The notes below the pieces were generated by a model. The model saw nothing but the letters and a program-made list of their open reading frames with translations, ran no database searches and was not told the DNA's origin. Shown piece by piece: positions 35,061 through 47,377 of a stretch of DNA of 64,000 nucleotides. The position numbers and the translations under genes are program-made. This DNA comes from Chrysoperla carnea. Lineage: Eukaryota > Arthropoda > Insecta > Neuroptera > Chrysopidae. The stretch covers positions 65,789,501 to 65,853,500 of the forward strand of contig NC_058341.1 of assembly GCF_905475395.1 (NCBI RefSeq). Direction: 5' to 3'. Positions within the stretch are counted from its first letter, which is position 1. Each line of letters begins with the position of its first letter.

Positions 35061-35798
35061 TTTATAAAATAATTCTAGTTTTTTCTAGAACATTCTAGAA
35101 CAAATTAGAATTGTTCATGTTCGATTGTTTTTATTTTAAATCTTATCCGCACTTTGTTAAATATTTAATTATATTATGAAAACATATGTAAAAGAAAACT
35201 GTAAAGAATGTGAAAATAATTTTTTTTTATATATCCGAAACTATGTATTGTTACAACAGATATTACGTATAATTATTATAATCCAGTCAGTTGAGAAACA
35301 CTTAAATGACCTAATTAATGCAACAATACTGGACGTAGCAGAAAATAAATGTAACATTCTTTGTGGAAAACTATAGTGAAAATCTGCATAAATATAGTGA
35401 TTTTAGAAAAAAAAATTAATGGTTTAGAAACCAAATTCCCAAGGGAAAATATTTTTAAAGTGATAATATAGTGATAAGTGAAAATAATGGGAATAAGTGA
35501 TAATACAGTGAAAAATGGATAGTCAAACTTGTCTAAATGTGTTGTTAATAATAAATCGAATGAATTATAGTGGAAAAAAGGTACAAAGTATTTTTAAAGT
35601 GACGAAATCGAGGAATAATGGAAAATGACTACGTAGGAGATTTAGTAGGAAGTGGTCAAACATGCTTTTACCGTGGATCAATTTTAATAATCTATTGTAG
35701 TTCTTCAATAAGTACATAATAATGAATGCGTGTACCTCAAAAATTTAGCGTAGTCAAAGACAAAAAATTGTGAGTTAAAACAAAAATAAGTAATATAT
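35061..35798. other. AT-rich stretch without recognisable gene
   Basis: No gene. Simple repeats of AGTGATAA type occur at 35380-35520. The left border of the pogo block is at 35799. Confidence 0.4.
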
Positions 35799-37045
35799 CT
35801 TCAAATGCTTAGTTTCTTTTAAGATCACAAATATCGTTTTCATTCTTTGCGGCAGTGTGTACAATGTTCTTTTCAGGATTTGTATTTAGTGGTCTATCCA
35901 TGACAGATGACGGCATAAAGTCGTGTTCTTGAAAAATATCTCTATTAAATGGGCAAATTCCACAAGTTTTAAACCCCATGAGAATATTGGAAGGAGTTGC
36001 TGCCAACGGAAAAGCCTGTGCAATTATCCTTGGTATTTCGTATATCGTCATGTGTTGCCCTGGATGATTTACCAACCATTCAGCCATTGCGTTTTTTATG
36101 TATTTTTTTAGAGATCCATAAACAGACCTGTCCAACGGTTGCAAGCGGTGGGTACAATGTCGTGGAGAAGAAAACATAATTATGGCATTTTCTTTTGTAA
36201 AATTTAGGCATCAATGAGTTGGTGAGAGCTGCGATTAACAATAAGAGACATGGTTTTTCTTTAGTTGATTTAACGTGGCTGTGAAAATGCTTCAAAAGAG
36301 CAACAAATAGCTCTTCTTGTTATCCAACTCGAAGAATTACTTCCGCCTTTACAGCCAATTACCCTATCTCTGATAAAATGATCCTTGAAAGGCACCCGCG
36401 GAAAAATGAAGAAAGGTGGGACTGCATTGCCAACTCTCGAAACACAGCTAGGGTGACTAGTGTGCCTCGCTCGGCTGAAGTTATAGCACCAATTTGTTTT
36501 AATCCTTTTCTAGCTACAAGTTTGTTCGGTTTTTGCACCGTTGTTATCCCCGTTTCATCCATGTTCCATGTATCTTGTGGTTGAAAGCTATGTCGTTTAA
36601 TAACTAATTCAAGTTTGTCAAAAAAAAACTATTGACGTTATGTAGATTGAAACTGGTGGCTCGAGCCAAACTAGTAGCTTCAGGTGTTCTTATTGACAAA
36701 GTAGGATGCCTCTTCATAAATGCTGTAAACGAAAAGGGCCCAGCTAGATTGTTTGTTTCCCAAGACTTTGGAATTTTTAGATTATTGGAGATAGCAAGCT
36801 CGTACGCTATTTTCCGAATATCCTTGGGAGACAATCCGAAATATATAATAGAGGCTAGAAGAATATATTTTTATTTAACTCTTCTTCGTTTTCATCAGTA
36901 AAAACCTGTCGATTTCTTTGGAAGCCTATTTTAGTATATGGTGATGATACGGCGATGTTGTTCATTTCTTCAGCAGTAAATATTTTACAATATCTTGATA
37001 AGATGCGGTTACTAATTTCATAATCCTTTGCGACAGATCTTATAT
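35799..37045 (-). pseudogene. pogo/Tigger-type transposase, copy 1 (no C-terminal tail)
   Basis: Minus-strand DDE_1 (CENP-B related) transposase. From the right: the end of an N-terminal helix-turn-helix (about 36890-37045), M-S-P-K-D-I-R-K (36834), F-M-K-R-H-P-T-L, W-N-M-D-E-T-G-I (first Asp, about 36555), a block ending at 36359, then H-C-T-H-R-L-Q-P-L-D (about 36140) and C-G-I-C-P-F-N down to 35809. The second catalytic D-N-H motif is not seen; the sequence there reads L-L-L-L-I-A-A-L. Several frame changes. It ends without the PHD-like tail of copy 2. Confidence 0.82.
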
Positions 37046-37059
37046 ATTTGCTCTAACAA

Positions 37060-37250
37060 AATTTTATATTTTATGTAACAAAATTATAATTCTGGTAACG
37101 AAATCAACAAAAATAAACTCATAGTCAGTCACTAATCTCTCTGGACGCAATATTTAATGAAATAACTTCCTTGTAATAAAATTAGAATTCTGGTAACAGA
37201 AACAACAACAAAATAACGTCAGTCACTAAACTCTTTGGACGCAATATTTT
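37060..37250. repeat. Two diverged tandem copies of about 85 bp
   Basis: The unit with AATTCTGGTAAC ... GTCAGTCACTAA-CTCT-TGGACGCAATATTT occurs at about 37082-37160 and 37170-37250. It separates the two pogo copies and may be the terminal region of copy 2. Confidence 0.7.
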
Positions 37251-37263
37251 TAAATTAAATTAC

Positions 37264-39140
37264 TTAGGCTAACGATTTTATATTCAGTCTGTCTAAAAAA
37301 TCAGTCAGAATATTCAGAATCGCAATTTTGGCAAATATAATAAAGTTTCCAAGGTGGGCATGCTTCGTGTGCCCAAAACTTGCAATCCTGCCACTGTATC
37401 CAGACTTCCCTAGATTTGCTAGCAGAATATGGAGACAAACAGACCAAGCAAAAATCTGCATCCTCTTTATTATCATCGTCCTGGTCAATTGCTTTTATTT
37501 TTTTTTTATTTAGAAGGCTTTTTATTTTCTTTGTCACTCAAAAACGTTTAGCTACTTTCTTCGCTTCTTGTTTATTTCTTTTCTCTTCTAAATTTTTCTT
37601 CCCCGGTGTATCTGTTAGAATTGCAGATTTACATTTACTTTTATTAACTCGCTGAGACTTGCGTAGGGGAGCTTTTGGTAGAGGTTTTAAAACGTGTGGT
37701 GATACAATGAGAGAACTTGGACCAGAAATAGGTTCCTTTGTATCTTGATATTGCAATGATAATTTTGTGGAACTTTCTGGTGTCATCGGACGAACATTAG
37801 GGTAGGGATAGGATCATTTTGCTCAGTGATCAAGAGTTCAATAGAGCCAGTGTTCACATCTTCAAGTGCTTAGTTTCTATTAAGATCAAAAATATCGTTT
37901 TCATTCTTTGCGGCAGTGTGTACAATATTCTTTTCAGGATTTGTATTTAGTGGTCTATCCATGACAGATGACGGCATAAAGTCGTGTCCTTATAAAATAT
38001 CTCTATTAAATGGGCAAATTCCACAAGTTTTAAACCCCATGAGAATATTGAAAGGAGTTGCTGCCAACGGGAAAGCCTGTGCAATTATCCTTGGTTTTTC
38101 GTGTATCGTCATGTGTTACCCTGAATGATTTACCAACCATTGATCTATTGCGTTATTTATGTATTTTTTAGAGGTCCATAAACAGACCTTTCCAACGGTT
38201 GCAATCGGTGGGTACAATGTGGTGGAAAAGAAAGCATAATTATGCCATTTTCTTTTCTAAAATTTAGGCCTTCAATGAGTCGGTTAGAGCTGTGATTAAC
38301 AATAAGAGACATGGTTTTTCTTTAGTTGATTTAACGTGGCTGTGAAAATGCTTCAAAAAAGCAACAAATAGCTCTTCTTGTTATCCAACTCGAAGAATTA
38401 CTTCCGCCTTTACAGCCAATTACCCTATCTCTGATAAAATGATCCTTGAAAGGCACCCGCGGAAAAATGAAGAAAGGTGGGACTGCATTGCCAACTCTCG
38501 AAACACAGCTAGGGTGACTAGTGTGCCTCGCTCGGCTGAAGTTATAGCACCAATTTGTTTTAATCCTTTTCTAGCTACAAGTTTGTTCGGTTTTTGCACC
38601 GTTGTTATCCCCGTTTCATCCATGTTCCATGTATCTTGTGGTTGAAAGCTATGTCGTTAATAACTAATTCAAGTTTGTCAAAAAAAAAAACTATTGACGT
38701 TATGTAGATTGAAACTGGTGGCTCGAGCCAAACTAGTAGCTACGGGTGTTCTTATTGACAAAGTAGGATGTCTCTTTATAAATGCTGTAAACGAAAGGGT
38801 CCAGCTAAATTGTTTGTTTCTCAAGACTTTGGAATTTTTAGATTATTGGAGATAGCAAGCTCATACGCTTTTTTCCGAATATCCTTGGGAGGATAGAGGC
38901 TAGAAGAATATATTTTTCTAACTCTTCTTCGTTTTCATCAGTAAAAACCTGTCGATTTCTTTGGAAGCCTATTTTAATATATGGTGATGATACGGCGATG
39001 TTGTTCATTTCTTCAGCAGTAAATATTTTACAATATCTTGATAAGATGCGGTTATTAATTTCATAATCCTTTGCGACAGATCTTATAGATTTGCCGTGGT
39101 TTTGCACCTCTCGGTTGTTATCCCGTGTCATTTTTATGAC
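37264..39140 (-). pseudogene. pogo/Tigger-type transposase, copy 2, with PHD-like tail
   Basis: Start M-T-R-D-N-N-R-E at about 39132. The N-terminal helix-turn-helix (S-I-R-S-V-A-K-D-Y) is followed by the same DDE_1 body as copy 1 (W-N-M-D-E-T-G-I at about 38615). A small deletion with frameshift lies near 38890, and more frame breaks lie at 37990-38330. The C-terminal part is a serine/lysine linker (37538-37786) and a PHD-like zinc domain (37301-37480: C-L-V-C, W-I-Q-W-Q-D-C, W-A-H-E-A-C, C-Q-N-C). Such tails occur in insect pogo/jerky-type transposases and may bind chromatin. Confidence 0.82.
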
Positions 39141-39540
39141 TATTTCTAAAATAAACAAACATTTATGTAACAAAACTACAAAAAGTCAGGAAAAACAGGA
39201 AGCGCACATGTATGGGGTCTGTTGTCACATGTGACAAGCAGCCCCCGTCAACCTGAGACAACCTGCCCCAAAACACGTTTTAGAAAATAACCTTCAAAAA
39301 TAAATTCAAATCAATGTATATTTATAAAACTATATATCGATATCATGGACCATATATTTATCATTATAAATGTTAGAAAAGATACATTAGAATGCAAAAT
39401 TTAAGCATACTTACAAGAATCGACACAGTTGCTCAAAAAAATACTTTGACTGTATAAAAAACACGGTACAGTAAAGAATTGACAATCATTGATTCATAAA
39501 ACTGTTCGTTTTAGGAAGTTGAAAGGTTTTTCTATTATGT
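39141..39540. other. Spacer between pogo copy 2 and LINE
   Basis: No gene. The stretch 39200-39285 is GC-richer with two CCCC clusters; no matching terminal repeat seen. Confidence 0.35.
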
Positions 39541-39768
39541 GCCATCGCTTATAATTTCTTTAATTGAGGGGGGTACTTTTGATGTCTGTCTTTCGACAGT
39601 TTTTTAGAATATGTTGGAAATTTGGTCTCGGGGTCTTCTTCATTATATATGTGTGTGTTTACTTGGTATGGCCATTTCTTAAACGAGCCAGGGCGACTTC
39701 ATACTTTTTATTGGTATGGTTCGATGTTGCCCAGTGGTAAGTGGTGCTTTTGATTTTCCTTAGTTTTG

Positions 39769-40364
39769 TTATTGTTTGCTTCTATATTTAATCAACTTTA
39801 GTTTATCCTTTTTTGGAAATTTATTTTTAATATGGAGTATGAGGCCTTCAGCGGTTATTATGTCCACATCACGTATATCCTCTTGGGCTGGAGAGGCCGC
39901 GATATCAGCTCTTTCATTGGCCTCGATTCCGATATGGCTGGGAACCCAAAGAGAGTCTAAATGCATATTTCATTTTAATTAAGATGGAATACATAGTATT
40001 TTGTATTTGTTGTATGATGGTCAAGGGTGTTTTATTATTATCGATTGCTTTTTGGACACTCATGTAATCGCTGATGATTACATATTTGTTTTAGATATTA
40101 ACTTGGTTTTTAAGAAACCTCCGTTTTTCTGAAATACACCTTATCTTAAACCGTCTAAGACTGACGCCTTAGACCGCTCGGCCGTTTAGGCTCTGACTCA
40201 TATATAGCAAATGCTTCATTGGTAAATCCGCTACATATTGGATTAAGTTTAAATTTCAGTTCACTATCACTTGATATTACCGTACACGCGCTTGACACTT
40301 CATTTTTAGATCGATCTGTGTAAATTTTTGATGAATCACGATATTTAGTTTTTCGTGATTTCAC
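39769..40364 (-). pseudogene. LINE RNase H domain
   Basis: Fragments 40155-40364 (I-Y-T-D-R-S-K, with R for the usual G; N-E-A-F-A-I-Y-E) and 39769-39966 (W-V-P-S-H-I-G-I-E-A-N-E-R-A-D) give the first and last acidic residues of an RNase H fold. The domain removes RNA from the hybrid during second-strand synthesis. Frame breaks between the parts. Confidence 0.82.
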
Positions 40365-40616
40365 AAAGCTGCTGTTTATACTGAACTATTGAGGTTTCAT
40401 TTTTATTCGTCGCACTTCTTTCTTTTCTGGCATATTTGGAGAAATAATTCCTTAGGAAATTTTTAGTTTATTGAGGATGTTTTCAACAATGAGCGATAAA
40501 GGACTTGGGATTTTTTTTGTCTGCTGAGGGATGGGTGGAGTAATGACGATGAAAGATTTTGAGAAAACGGTATAGTTGATTTTGAGACAATATAAGATTT
40601 TGAGACAATGGTTCTC

Positions 40617-41900
40617 TTATTTCGCACACGAGGTACGAAATTTCGGGGTGGTACGAAATGCACCCGAGATTATTCTAAGCGCACAGTTTTGTCTTGCGTC
40701 AAGTGGTTTAGTAGATTTTGGCGATTTTGTAGAACTATAAAGGTAGCATCCATAATCCAATTTGCTGAGAATTGTTGATTGATAGATTTTTCTCATGGTT
40801 TGCCTGTCAGAGCCAATGTGTCCGGCGAGAGTTTTTAGAACATTTAATGGTTTCAAGCTGCTGGCTTTAAGCTGTGAAATATGTCCTTTCCAAGTAAGCT
40901 TCTACTGGAATTATAATCCCAAAAATCTGTGCTGTGACAAATTTTGAATGGGCAATCTATCTAGTTTTAAATTTAAGATAAGTTTTGTTTTTTTGTGAAA
41001 GGAGATCGTTTTCGTTTTAGAAGAGGATAGTGTCAGGCCATTGTCTCTACTCCATATATACGTATTATTTATTGCTTTTTTGAGGTATTTAGAGCATAAT
41101 TTTGTTCGGATATTAAAATATATATCAAAAGATCATCACCATACAGTATAGTGCGAATTGGATATGGAATTTTTTCAGTGTCGTCATTTATTGCAATGTT
41201 AAATAATATTGTGGATAGAACTGATCTTTGGAGTATTACGTCTTTTAATTGATATTTTGCAGAATATTGATTTTGATTTTTTACACATAGTGTCCTTCCT
41301 GATAAAAAATTTTGAATGTTCTTAGGCAGATTTCCTCTGATTCCCCATCGTTGTAACATAGACACGATTTTGTTGCGTTTGATGGTATCAAATGCCTTCT
41401 CGGTGTCAAATAAGACTGCATTTAAGTTCTGATTACCGCATAAAGCCGTTTTTATGTCTGTGTCTAAGATACTAATACAGTCCAAAGTCGATCTGTTTTT
41501 ACGGAAACAAAACTGTTTGGGGTTAATAAATTTTTCGACTCTATGATCTCTTGGAGACGGTTGGCAACCATACGCTCAAGGATTTTACCAAAGATGGTTA
41601 GTTAATGAAATTGGTCTGTAGCTTCCGGGGTCTAATTTGTTCTTATTCTCCTTGTATATTAGTACAACAATGGAAGACTTCCAGCTTGCTGGAATCTGAT
41701 GTGTTTGCCATATGTTTTGATATATTTCATATATAGGTCTTAGCTGATGAGTGTAAGTTCTGAAGCATTTGTACGTGGATCCTGTCTGGACCGGATGCTG
41801 AATTTTTGATGGCTGGGGGAGATGTGGTAAATGAATGATATGTTATATTGTGCGTCATCATCGACTTCAAAGAGGTAATCTTCTTGTCTTGTCATATCTG
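40617..41900 (-). pseudogene. LINE reverse transcriptase
   Basis: The 41069-41485 frame has F-D-T-E-K-A-F-D-T-I, a Q-R-S-V-L-S-T-I-L block in the place of P-Q-G-S-V and L-Y-G-D-D as catalytic motif (normally Y-A-D-D). The thumb and linker continue in 40617-40856 (S-K-L-D-Y-G-C). Upstream, the fingers are only traceable to about 41900. Several frame changes. Confidence 0.82.
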
Positions 41901-42044
41901 CGTGTACGTTAGATATGTTGGAGTAATGTTTGTCAAATTCTTCACTAATTTCTCTTACATCGGTGATGAGAGAATTATTTACGACAATCCCATTTATTGT
42001 TTCGCTTTGTGAAGTATCATTTTTATCCTTTTAATATGTTACGT

Positions 42045-42640
42045 ATTTTTCTAATTTTAGAATTATTAAAATTAATGATTTTAACAGGATGAAATGAAAA
42101 TAGAAAACACTCACCAATGTGCTGATTAAACAATGTTAAAAACTTACCACTGGAAAAATCAAGGGTTTAGAAGGAAAAGGGACGGTGGTTTTAGTTTGAG
42201 CACACTTCACTTAAATTAAACTTCGATAGCTTCTTAATACGTGAACACAACAAAAACGCGGTAACATAAAATTACTAAATAGTAACCGATGAATGCTGAA
42301 TATACAATTAGTAAAAATTACAAAATAACTTGAAAGACATTGGTTCTTGAAAATGATTAAAATTAAATGAAAACGATTCGAACTTTGTTGTTCTAACATA
42401 TTAAATAAACTTTTTAACATACACAAAATAACATAATTAATAAAGAAATAATAATGACGGACTCGCCACTTGTAACGTATTTATTTGAATGTTGCTCCTG
42501 ATCGTGTCAAACATTTAATGAAATGTGTTTTTAGTACACGATCAGGAAAACAGATGGCAGCGTTTGTCAATTACTTAACTAAATAGAAACCCCAATGTTT
42601 TTAAGAACACATCGGCGTGAACAAATATTGTTCCATATTT
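42045..42640. other. Probable insertion inside the I-group LINE
   Basis: It separates RT from endonuclease and does not read as either. It contains an 11-bp inverted pair, TCCTGATCGTG at about 42496 and CACGATCAGGA at about 42539, 31 bases apart. Nature unknown. Confidence 0.4.
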
Positions 42641-42817
42641 CTTTTTCAGTTTATGTTCTGTTTATTGACTTGGTAAAGTTGTCCCATGAGATCTGTTTTT
42701 GTTTTAGTATTTCTCTTCTCGCTATCGCTCTAACTCTCTTGGAGTGTATCAAATCTTCAATTGAACGTGATTAATTAAATATACGCAAATGTTCTTTTCG
42801 AAGCTTAATGAATGATG

Positions 42818-42863
42818 CTAAAGTTTCCGTCCTGTAGGATTTAGTTTGTTTTTATGAAATATT

Positions 42864-42897
<34 letters not shown>

Positions 42898-43640
42898 GAA
42901 TGCATAGATTTGAAGCATTTTTTATTTTTTGTTCAAGGGTAGTCAATTTGGTTTCTATGCCGGTGCGATCTGAGTTTAATTTCGTGTTTGCTTGGTATTG
43001 TCCCCAATCAGCTTCGAATAGATATTTTTCTGATGAGTGGTATGATAAATCAAGGGGGTAGGGAATTTTACTATTATTGGGTAGTGATCGCTCGTACATA
43101 AATCATCGTGTGTGTCCCAATCTAATTTTAATGCAAGTGAAGTGGTGTTTATGGTAATGTCAATAACTGTTTGTGAGCCAGAATACCTACAAAAATGGGT
43201 CGGTTTTCCATTATTAAATGTATTTATATCATTCTCATTGTTCTCATCCATAATAAAACAAAATGCAAGACAAAATATCGGGAACTTGGACAAAAAATAA
43301 AATATTAAATTTTCAAAATTATTGTCAACGTTTCGTTGGTTTATTTCCAACTTCGTCTGGAAAAAATCTAAAACATTACATTACAAGAATTAAATATTTT
43401 TCATTACAGATATTACATTTAAAGTATTACGGCAAAAGCAATACACTTCCCGAAAGACTACACATCCCGAAGCAATGTTTCCTTCCAGATGATCATGTCT
43501 GTATATGTTATAGTTCGATATTTTGACGTTTTGTTTGTCTTTCAAACGTGTTTCTTGAACGCAGAGGATTATTGGTTGGAATCTGTGCAGCAGCACTTTT
43601 AGTTCGGGCAGTTTTTTGTAATACCCATTTACATTCCACT
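42818..43640 (-). pseudogene. LINE apurinic-type endonuclease
   Basis: Fragments of the target-nicking endonuclease: 43390-43596 (L-C-V-Q-E-T-R-L, catalytic Glu) and 42976-43350 (S-D-H-Y-P-I-I near the end, the catalytic Asp-His pair). Then a linker with a poly-lysine stretch caused by a 32-base T-run at 42865-42896. Two or more frameshifts. Confidence 0.78.
42865..42896. repeat. Homopolymer, 32 T
   Basis: Uninterrupted run of 32 T inside the LINE linker. It may mark an insertion tail or assembly slippage. Confidence 0.9.
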
Positions 43641-43739
43641 GTAAGATTTAATTTCCCATTTCCCTATTTGTTTTGGTCATCAGACGTGTCTGATGGCATG
43701 TCGGCTGTCGGAGTTGGTAGTCGTTAGTGCGTTTATTTT

Positions 43740-44020
43740 AACTTTTTTGATCATTTTAGTCAATTAGTCAACGATCTTTTGGAAATTGGGTCTTGCAACC
43801 AATAGTAGATAGTATTCAAGAACGTTATTAGGTGGTCCGATGCTATATTGAATTTTTTTAATGGGAGATCTATATTTGTGTTGTTGTAGGTGTCTATAAT
43901 GAAGTTTTTTTACTGTTCGAAATCTAAAGGATATTTATCTGATTCCAAGGACATTGGAGTGCTTAGGCTATCTATCATTTCTGGAAGTGAAATCCTTCCC
44001 ATTTTATACATCAAGAATTT
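43740..44020 (-). pseudogene. LINE ORF1 remnant
   Basis: On minus a nearly open stretch reads L-P-E-M-I-D-S-L, P-L-D-F-E-Q, F-I-I-D-T-Y-N-N and D-P-I-S-K-R-S, the layout of the helical tail of ORF1 in I/LOA-like LINEs. One TAG follows F-E-Q. It stands directly upstream of the endonuclease, as expected. Confidence 0.5.
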
Positions 44021-44049
44021 GTGACTAAATTAAACACCATCCCGATCGC

Positions 44050-44290
44050 CGATTTGACTGTATTCAAAGAGGATTTCACTGTATCTTCAAAGAATAAGTA
44101 AAGGGTCCCCCTAGGTAATTATATTGGTTTGCTACCTCTAAAGTAGTGTTCGCATATTTGAAAATTTCTGTAGCAGTCAATTTTTCTCCTCTTCGAAAAT
44201 CCATTACTTGAGTCTTTTGATTATTTATGGTAAAATTGTCTTCACTGATATAGTCGTGTAGAAATTTCAGCTTTTTACTTTATTATATTA
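44050..44290 (-). pseudogene. RT fragment of another LINE
   Basis: A minus frame reads F-T-I-N-N-Q-K-T-Q-V-M-D-F-R-R and N-Q-Y-N-Y-L-G-G, the RT palm end after Y-A-D-D (usually K-T-x-x-M-x-F and Y-L-G). It is next to but not continuous with the I-group ORF1, and belongs to a different element. Confidence 0.6.
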
Positions 44291-46856
44291 TAAATATAAT
44301 AAGGTATTGCGATCGAAAAAAAAATTGATATCGGGGTTTCAACGGAAATACACGTTTTGAGGGTCCCTGATTCCAAAATAGTGGTTTTTAAACAATGTTG
44401 CGTCCGTCGGTATGTCGGTATGTCTGTAACCAAGCTGCAGCCTTAAATTTTCAACCGATTTTTCTCAAACTCGGTACATAGGTTCTGTTCGATAACATAA
44501 AATATCAAAATCGCTAGTTCAATAACGGTACGCTACAATTTAAATATGACTAATTAATTATTATACATGTGGTTTTAAACTCCATATTTACAAATGAATC
44601 ATTTACAAGGTTGCAAAATATTACACAACCTCTATGCTTTGGCAATATTATTTGAATATATTTCAGATGTTACATTCATATTTTAACTAATCCAAAACAA
44701 ATATTTATTAAAATTTATAAACTTAGATAGTAGTTACGACTTGATCAGTTACGTCTCCTCTTAACAACCATATCGGCTTTTATTTCTTTAAAAACAAAAA
44801 AGTATTAACAACCAAAACTATGACTCCAGCAACGTGATTAAAACCAAAGACAATATCACATTTCGATCTTATTCCACGAGGAATGTAATCGATCTTCCAG
44901 TGATAATTAATAGATGTTCTCTCATTGATCACACTGAAGGAAGTTTTTGAGTGACTTTTCTACATCTACATTAAAAAGGTGTAACCAACAGAAATCAGCC
45001 TACATAGTTCTAGCAACATAGGGCCTAGTTTATAAGTACTACTCTTAAATTTAAAGCCGGTGTTATATGAATACTAATAAAAGACGTAACAAACCATAAT
45101 TTTATATCACTCGTATTCTGCGATTGGGAAACAGTTACCCACTTTGAAAACCCTTCAACCACAGCAACGTCGGCTTTAAAGTTTCTAGTTTTACCACAAA
45201 CATTGTCTAAGACTGTATTTTCTGATACGTAATATTTTTCTTGTGTATTATCTTTAGTGTTTTGCTGTACACCTAACTATAGTATCTTCTTTCTTCGTAG
45301 CAATGCCATAGTCAATCTGAAAATATGACTTTTCAGTATAAAACGTATCATGGCTGTTTATTTTATTAATTTTTTAATCTGCTAAAATGAATAAATAAAC
45401 CAAATTTTGATCTTGAGTAATTCGGTCAGTTACGCAAAGACTCGAAAATACATAAACATATCAAACAACGAAAAAATATATACATTTATGTAGTTAGTTT
45501 AACTTTTTACGTTTAATTTAGACTTCTGGGCTCCATAACCTGTAACAGATGCTCTAGGTTTAACAGGCTTTAAGTCTAAAGAATAAAAGTTCACACAAAG
45601 TTCAATCACGTGTATTTATTCAAACGATGATAATCTTGATACATGTTTTTGATACATTCTTATTCAGACTAATACAGGATATGGAATAGTCTTAGGGCTT
45701 ACAGTGATATTTTCATCGGAAGCTGCATTTTATGCAGAAAGCAAGCCACTTTGCCCGGTGATACTAGGGACCAATATGAATGATTTCATCCGAGGAAACG
45801 AAAATTTCATCCACTGGAATTCAATATGGCGGACCTTTTCTAAAATGGAGGCTGCATAATTTAAAAAGCTTATAGACTCGAAATGGGTTGCATCGATTTA
45901 AGTGATTGGGGTGTCAATCAATTCTTATTGACAACTCCAATCAAATGAAAAACATACCATTTAAAAAATTAAAAATGGCGGCCGATTGTTAAGAAAACTG
46001 TAATTTTTCAATTAATTTTTTCATTCTAGTGAAAATAACAACTAAATATCCTAAGATATGGTCACAAATTTTTTTAATTAAATAAAACCTGATAATATAA
46101 GCTACAAAATAAAAAAAATTGCTTTACAATCCGTCAAGTAGTTTTTGAACTATACGCATTACAAAGATGCGTGTGAATTTGAAAGCCTTCATTGTACGTA
46201 ATCTGATACATCGTACATACGCCAGTAGATATGTACTTTTTACCTAGAAAGTACTCCGAAGTTATTGAAATTTTTACAGGCTATTTGGAGGTACTCTAGA
46301 ATGACGCTCTGAAGTTTTTGATGCCAAGGACCCTGTGATAACTTGAAGAGAGGGCCAAAAACCCCAAAATTTCAGATTTTTTTTAAGTTTCGCTTATATC
46401 TCGTTATTTAAGCCAATTTTTGGCTCTGGAGTTATTTACAAAGTTGTAGAACAATGAATTTGCTAAACTTTGGTATATTATACGATTTTCTAGACTCAAT
46501 AATCGAGATACAGCCGATCAATGGTAGACAAAGTTTACTCGAAATGTAAATAAGTAGCCAAAAATGATGGTTTTGCCCTAAAACTATTTATTACCATCAT
46601 ATCGCGTCAATTATGTTATTCGCACATCAATATTAATAGTTTGGTACAACCCTAGACCTCCCTTAGTCCTTCCTCCTTCCCCTTCCCCAATCGTGAAGGT
46701 TTCTCATTTTAATGTAAGAAATGCATTTTTAGAAACATTTATACCCGCACCAAATACTTTTACGTTGTACACACAATGTGATGTCACGGGATTCCATAAA
46801 CTGAAATGAAGACTTTTAAGCCTCAGAAATTGATTCAATTGAAGTTTTTTTGTGTT
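44291..46856. other. Long stretch without recognisable gene
   Basis: No coding signal. 44330-44460 carries a run with repeated GTCGGTATGTC inside a block that looks like a dispersed insect repeat. The stretches at 45700-45860 and 46300-46700 are GC-richer but read in no frame. Confidence 0.4.
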
Positions 46857-46990
46857 TTAATGCAAACCCAAAGTATCCAAAAACATTTTTCGGCATACTT
46901 TGACTTTTTGATAATTTATTTTTAAATGGCAAACTAGGGCATTATTTCTTTCGGTTTCTCTTCCATTCTTTCGATTGCGGAGTCTTGCAT
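46857..46990 (-). pseudogene. Fragment of an unclassified TE protein
   Basis: The minus frame includes V-K-V-C-R-K-M-F-L-D-T-L-G-L, a motif I associate with uncharacterised transposon proteins of insects in which a Cys-Lys pair precedes an L-x-T-L-G helix. It lies directly outside the 3' tail of the Jockey-type LINE at 46997. Only about 45 residues; no function can be given. Confidence 0.35.
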
Positions 46991-47377
46991 TTAACATTTT
47001 TTTTTTTTTTTTAACATTTAATAAAATCATTAATTCAAAAATATATACATATAATTTACAATGCAAGTAAATATTTCAAAATATTCATATATAATATATG
47101 GAGGTTATTAGCTTAGTTAAGCTTTCATCCTCTAATTTGCTATTTTTATTACAAGGTAATTTTAGAAAATTAATGATGCAAGAGATAATATCTATTACAA
47201 GTGAGATTTTTTTGGTTTTGTGTTTTGATTCAGGATACAGGAAAAGGAGAGGAAAAACCTGTTTATCATTTTGGGGATGTGGTATTAGGATTTTTGATAG
47301 GTGGTTTTGGTAATTTTTATTTGAATTTTGTTTTTATTATTTATACATGTGTGTTTTAATTTTGTGTTTTTAGATGG

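Larger units (their letters stand above)
39541..44020 (-). mobile_element. I-group LINE with RNase H, degraded
   Basis: Minus-strand non-LTR element. Right to left: ORF1 trace, endonuclease, reverse transcriptase and RNase H, then a 3' region to about 39541. The RNase H after the RT places it with I/LOA-like clades and apart from the Jockey copies. About 600 bp (42045-42640) do not read as LINE and look inserted. Numerous stops and frameshifts. Confidence 0.78.

Noticed and set aside
44398-44460. Microsatellite
   Set aside because: GTCGGTATGTC-like words recur only two or three times; more likely part of a dispersed repeat.
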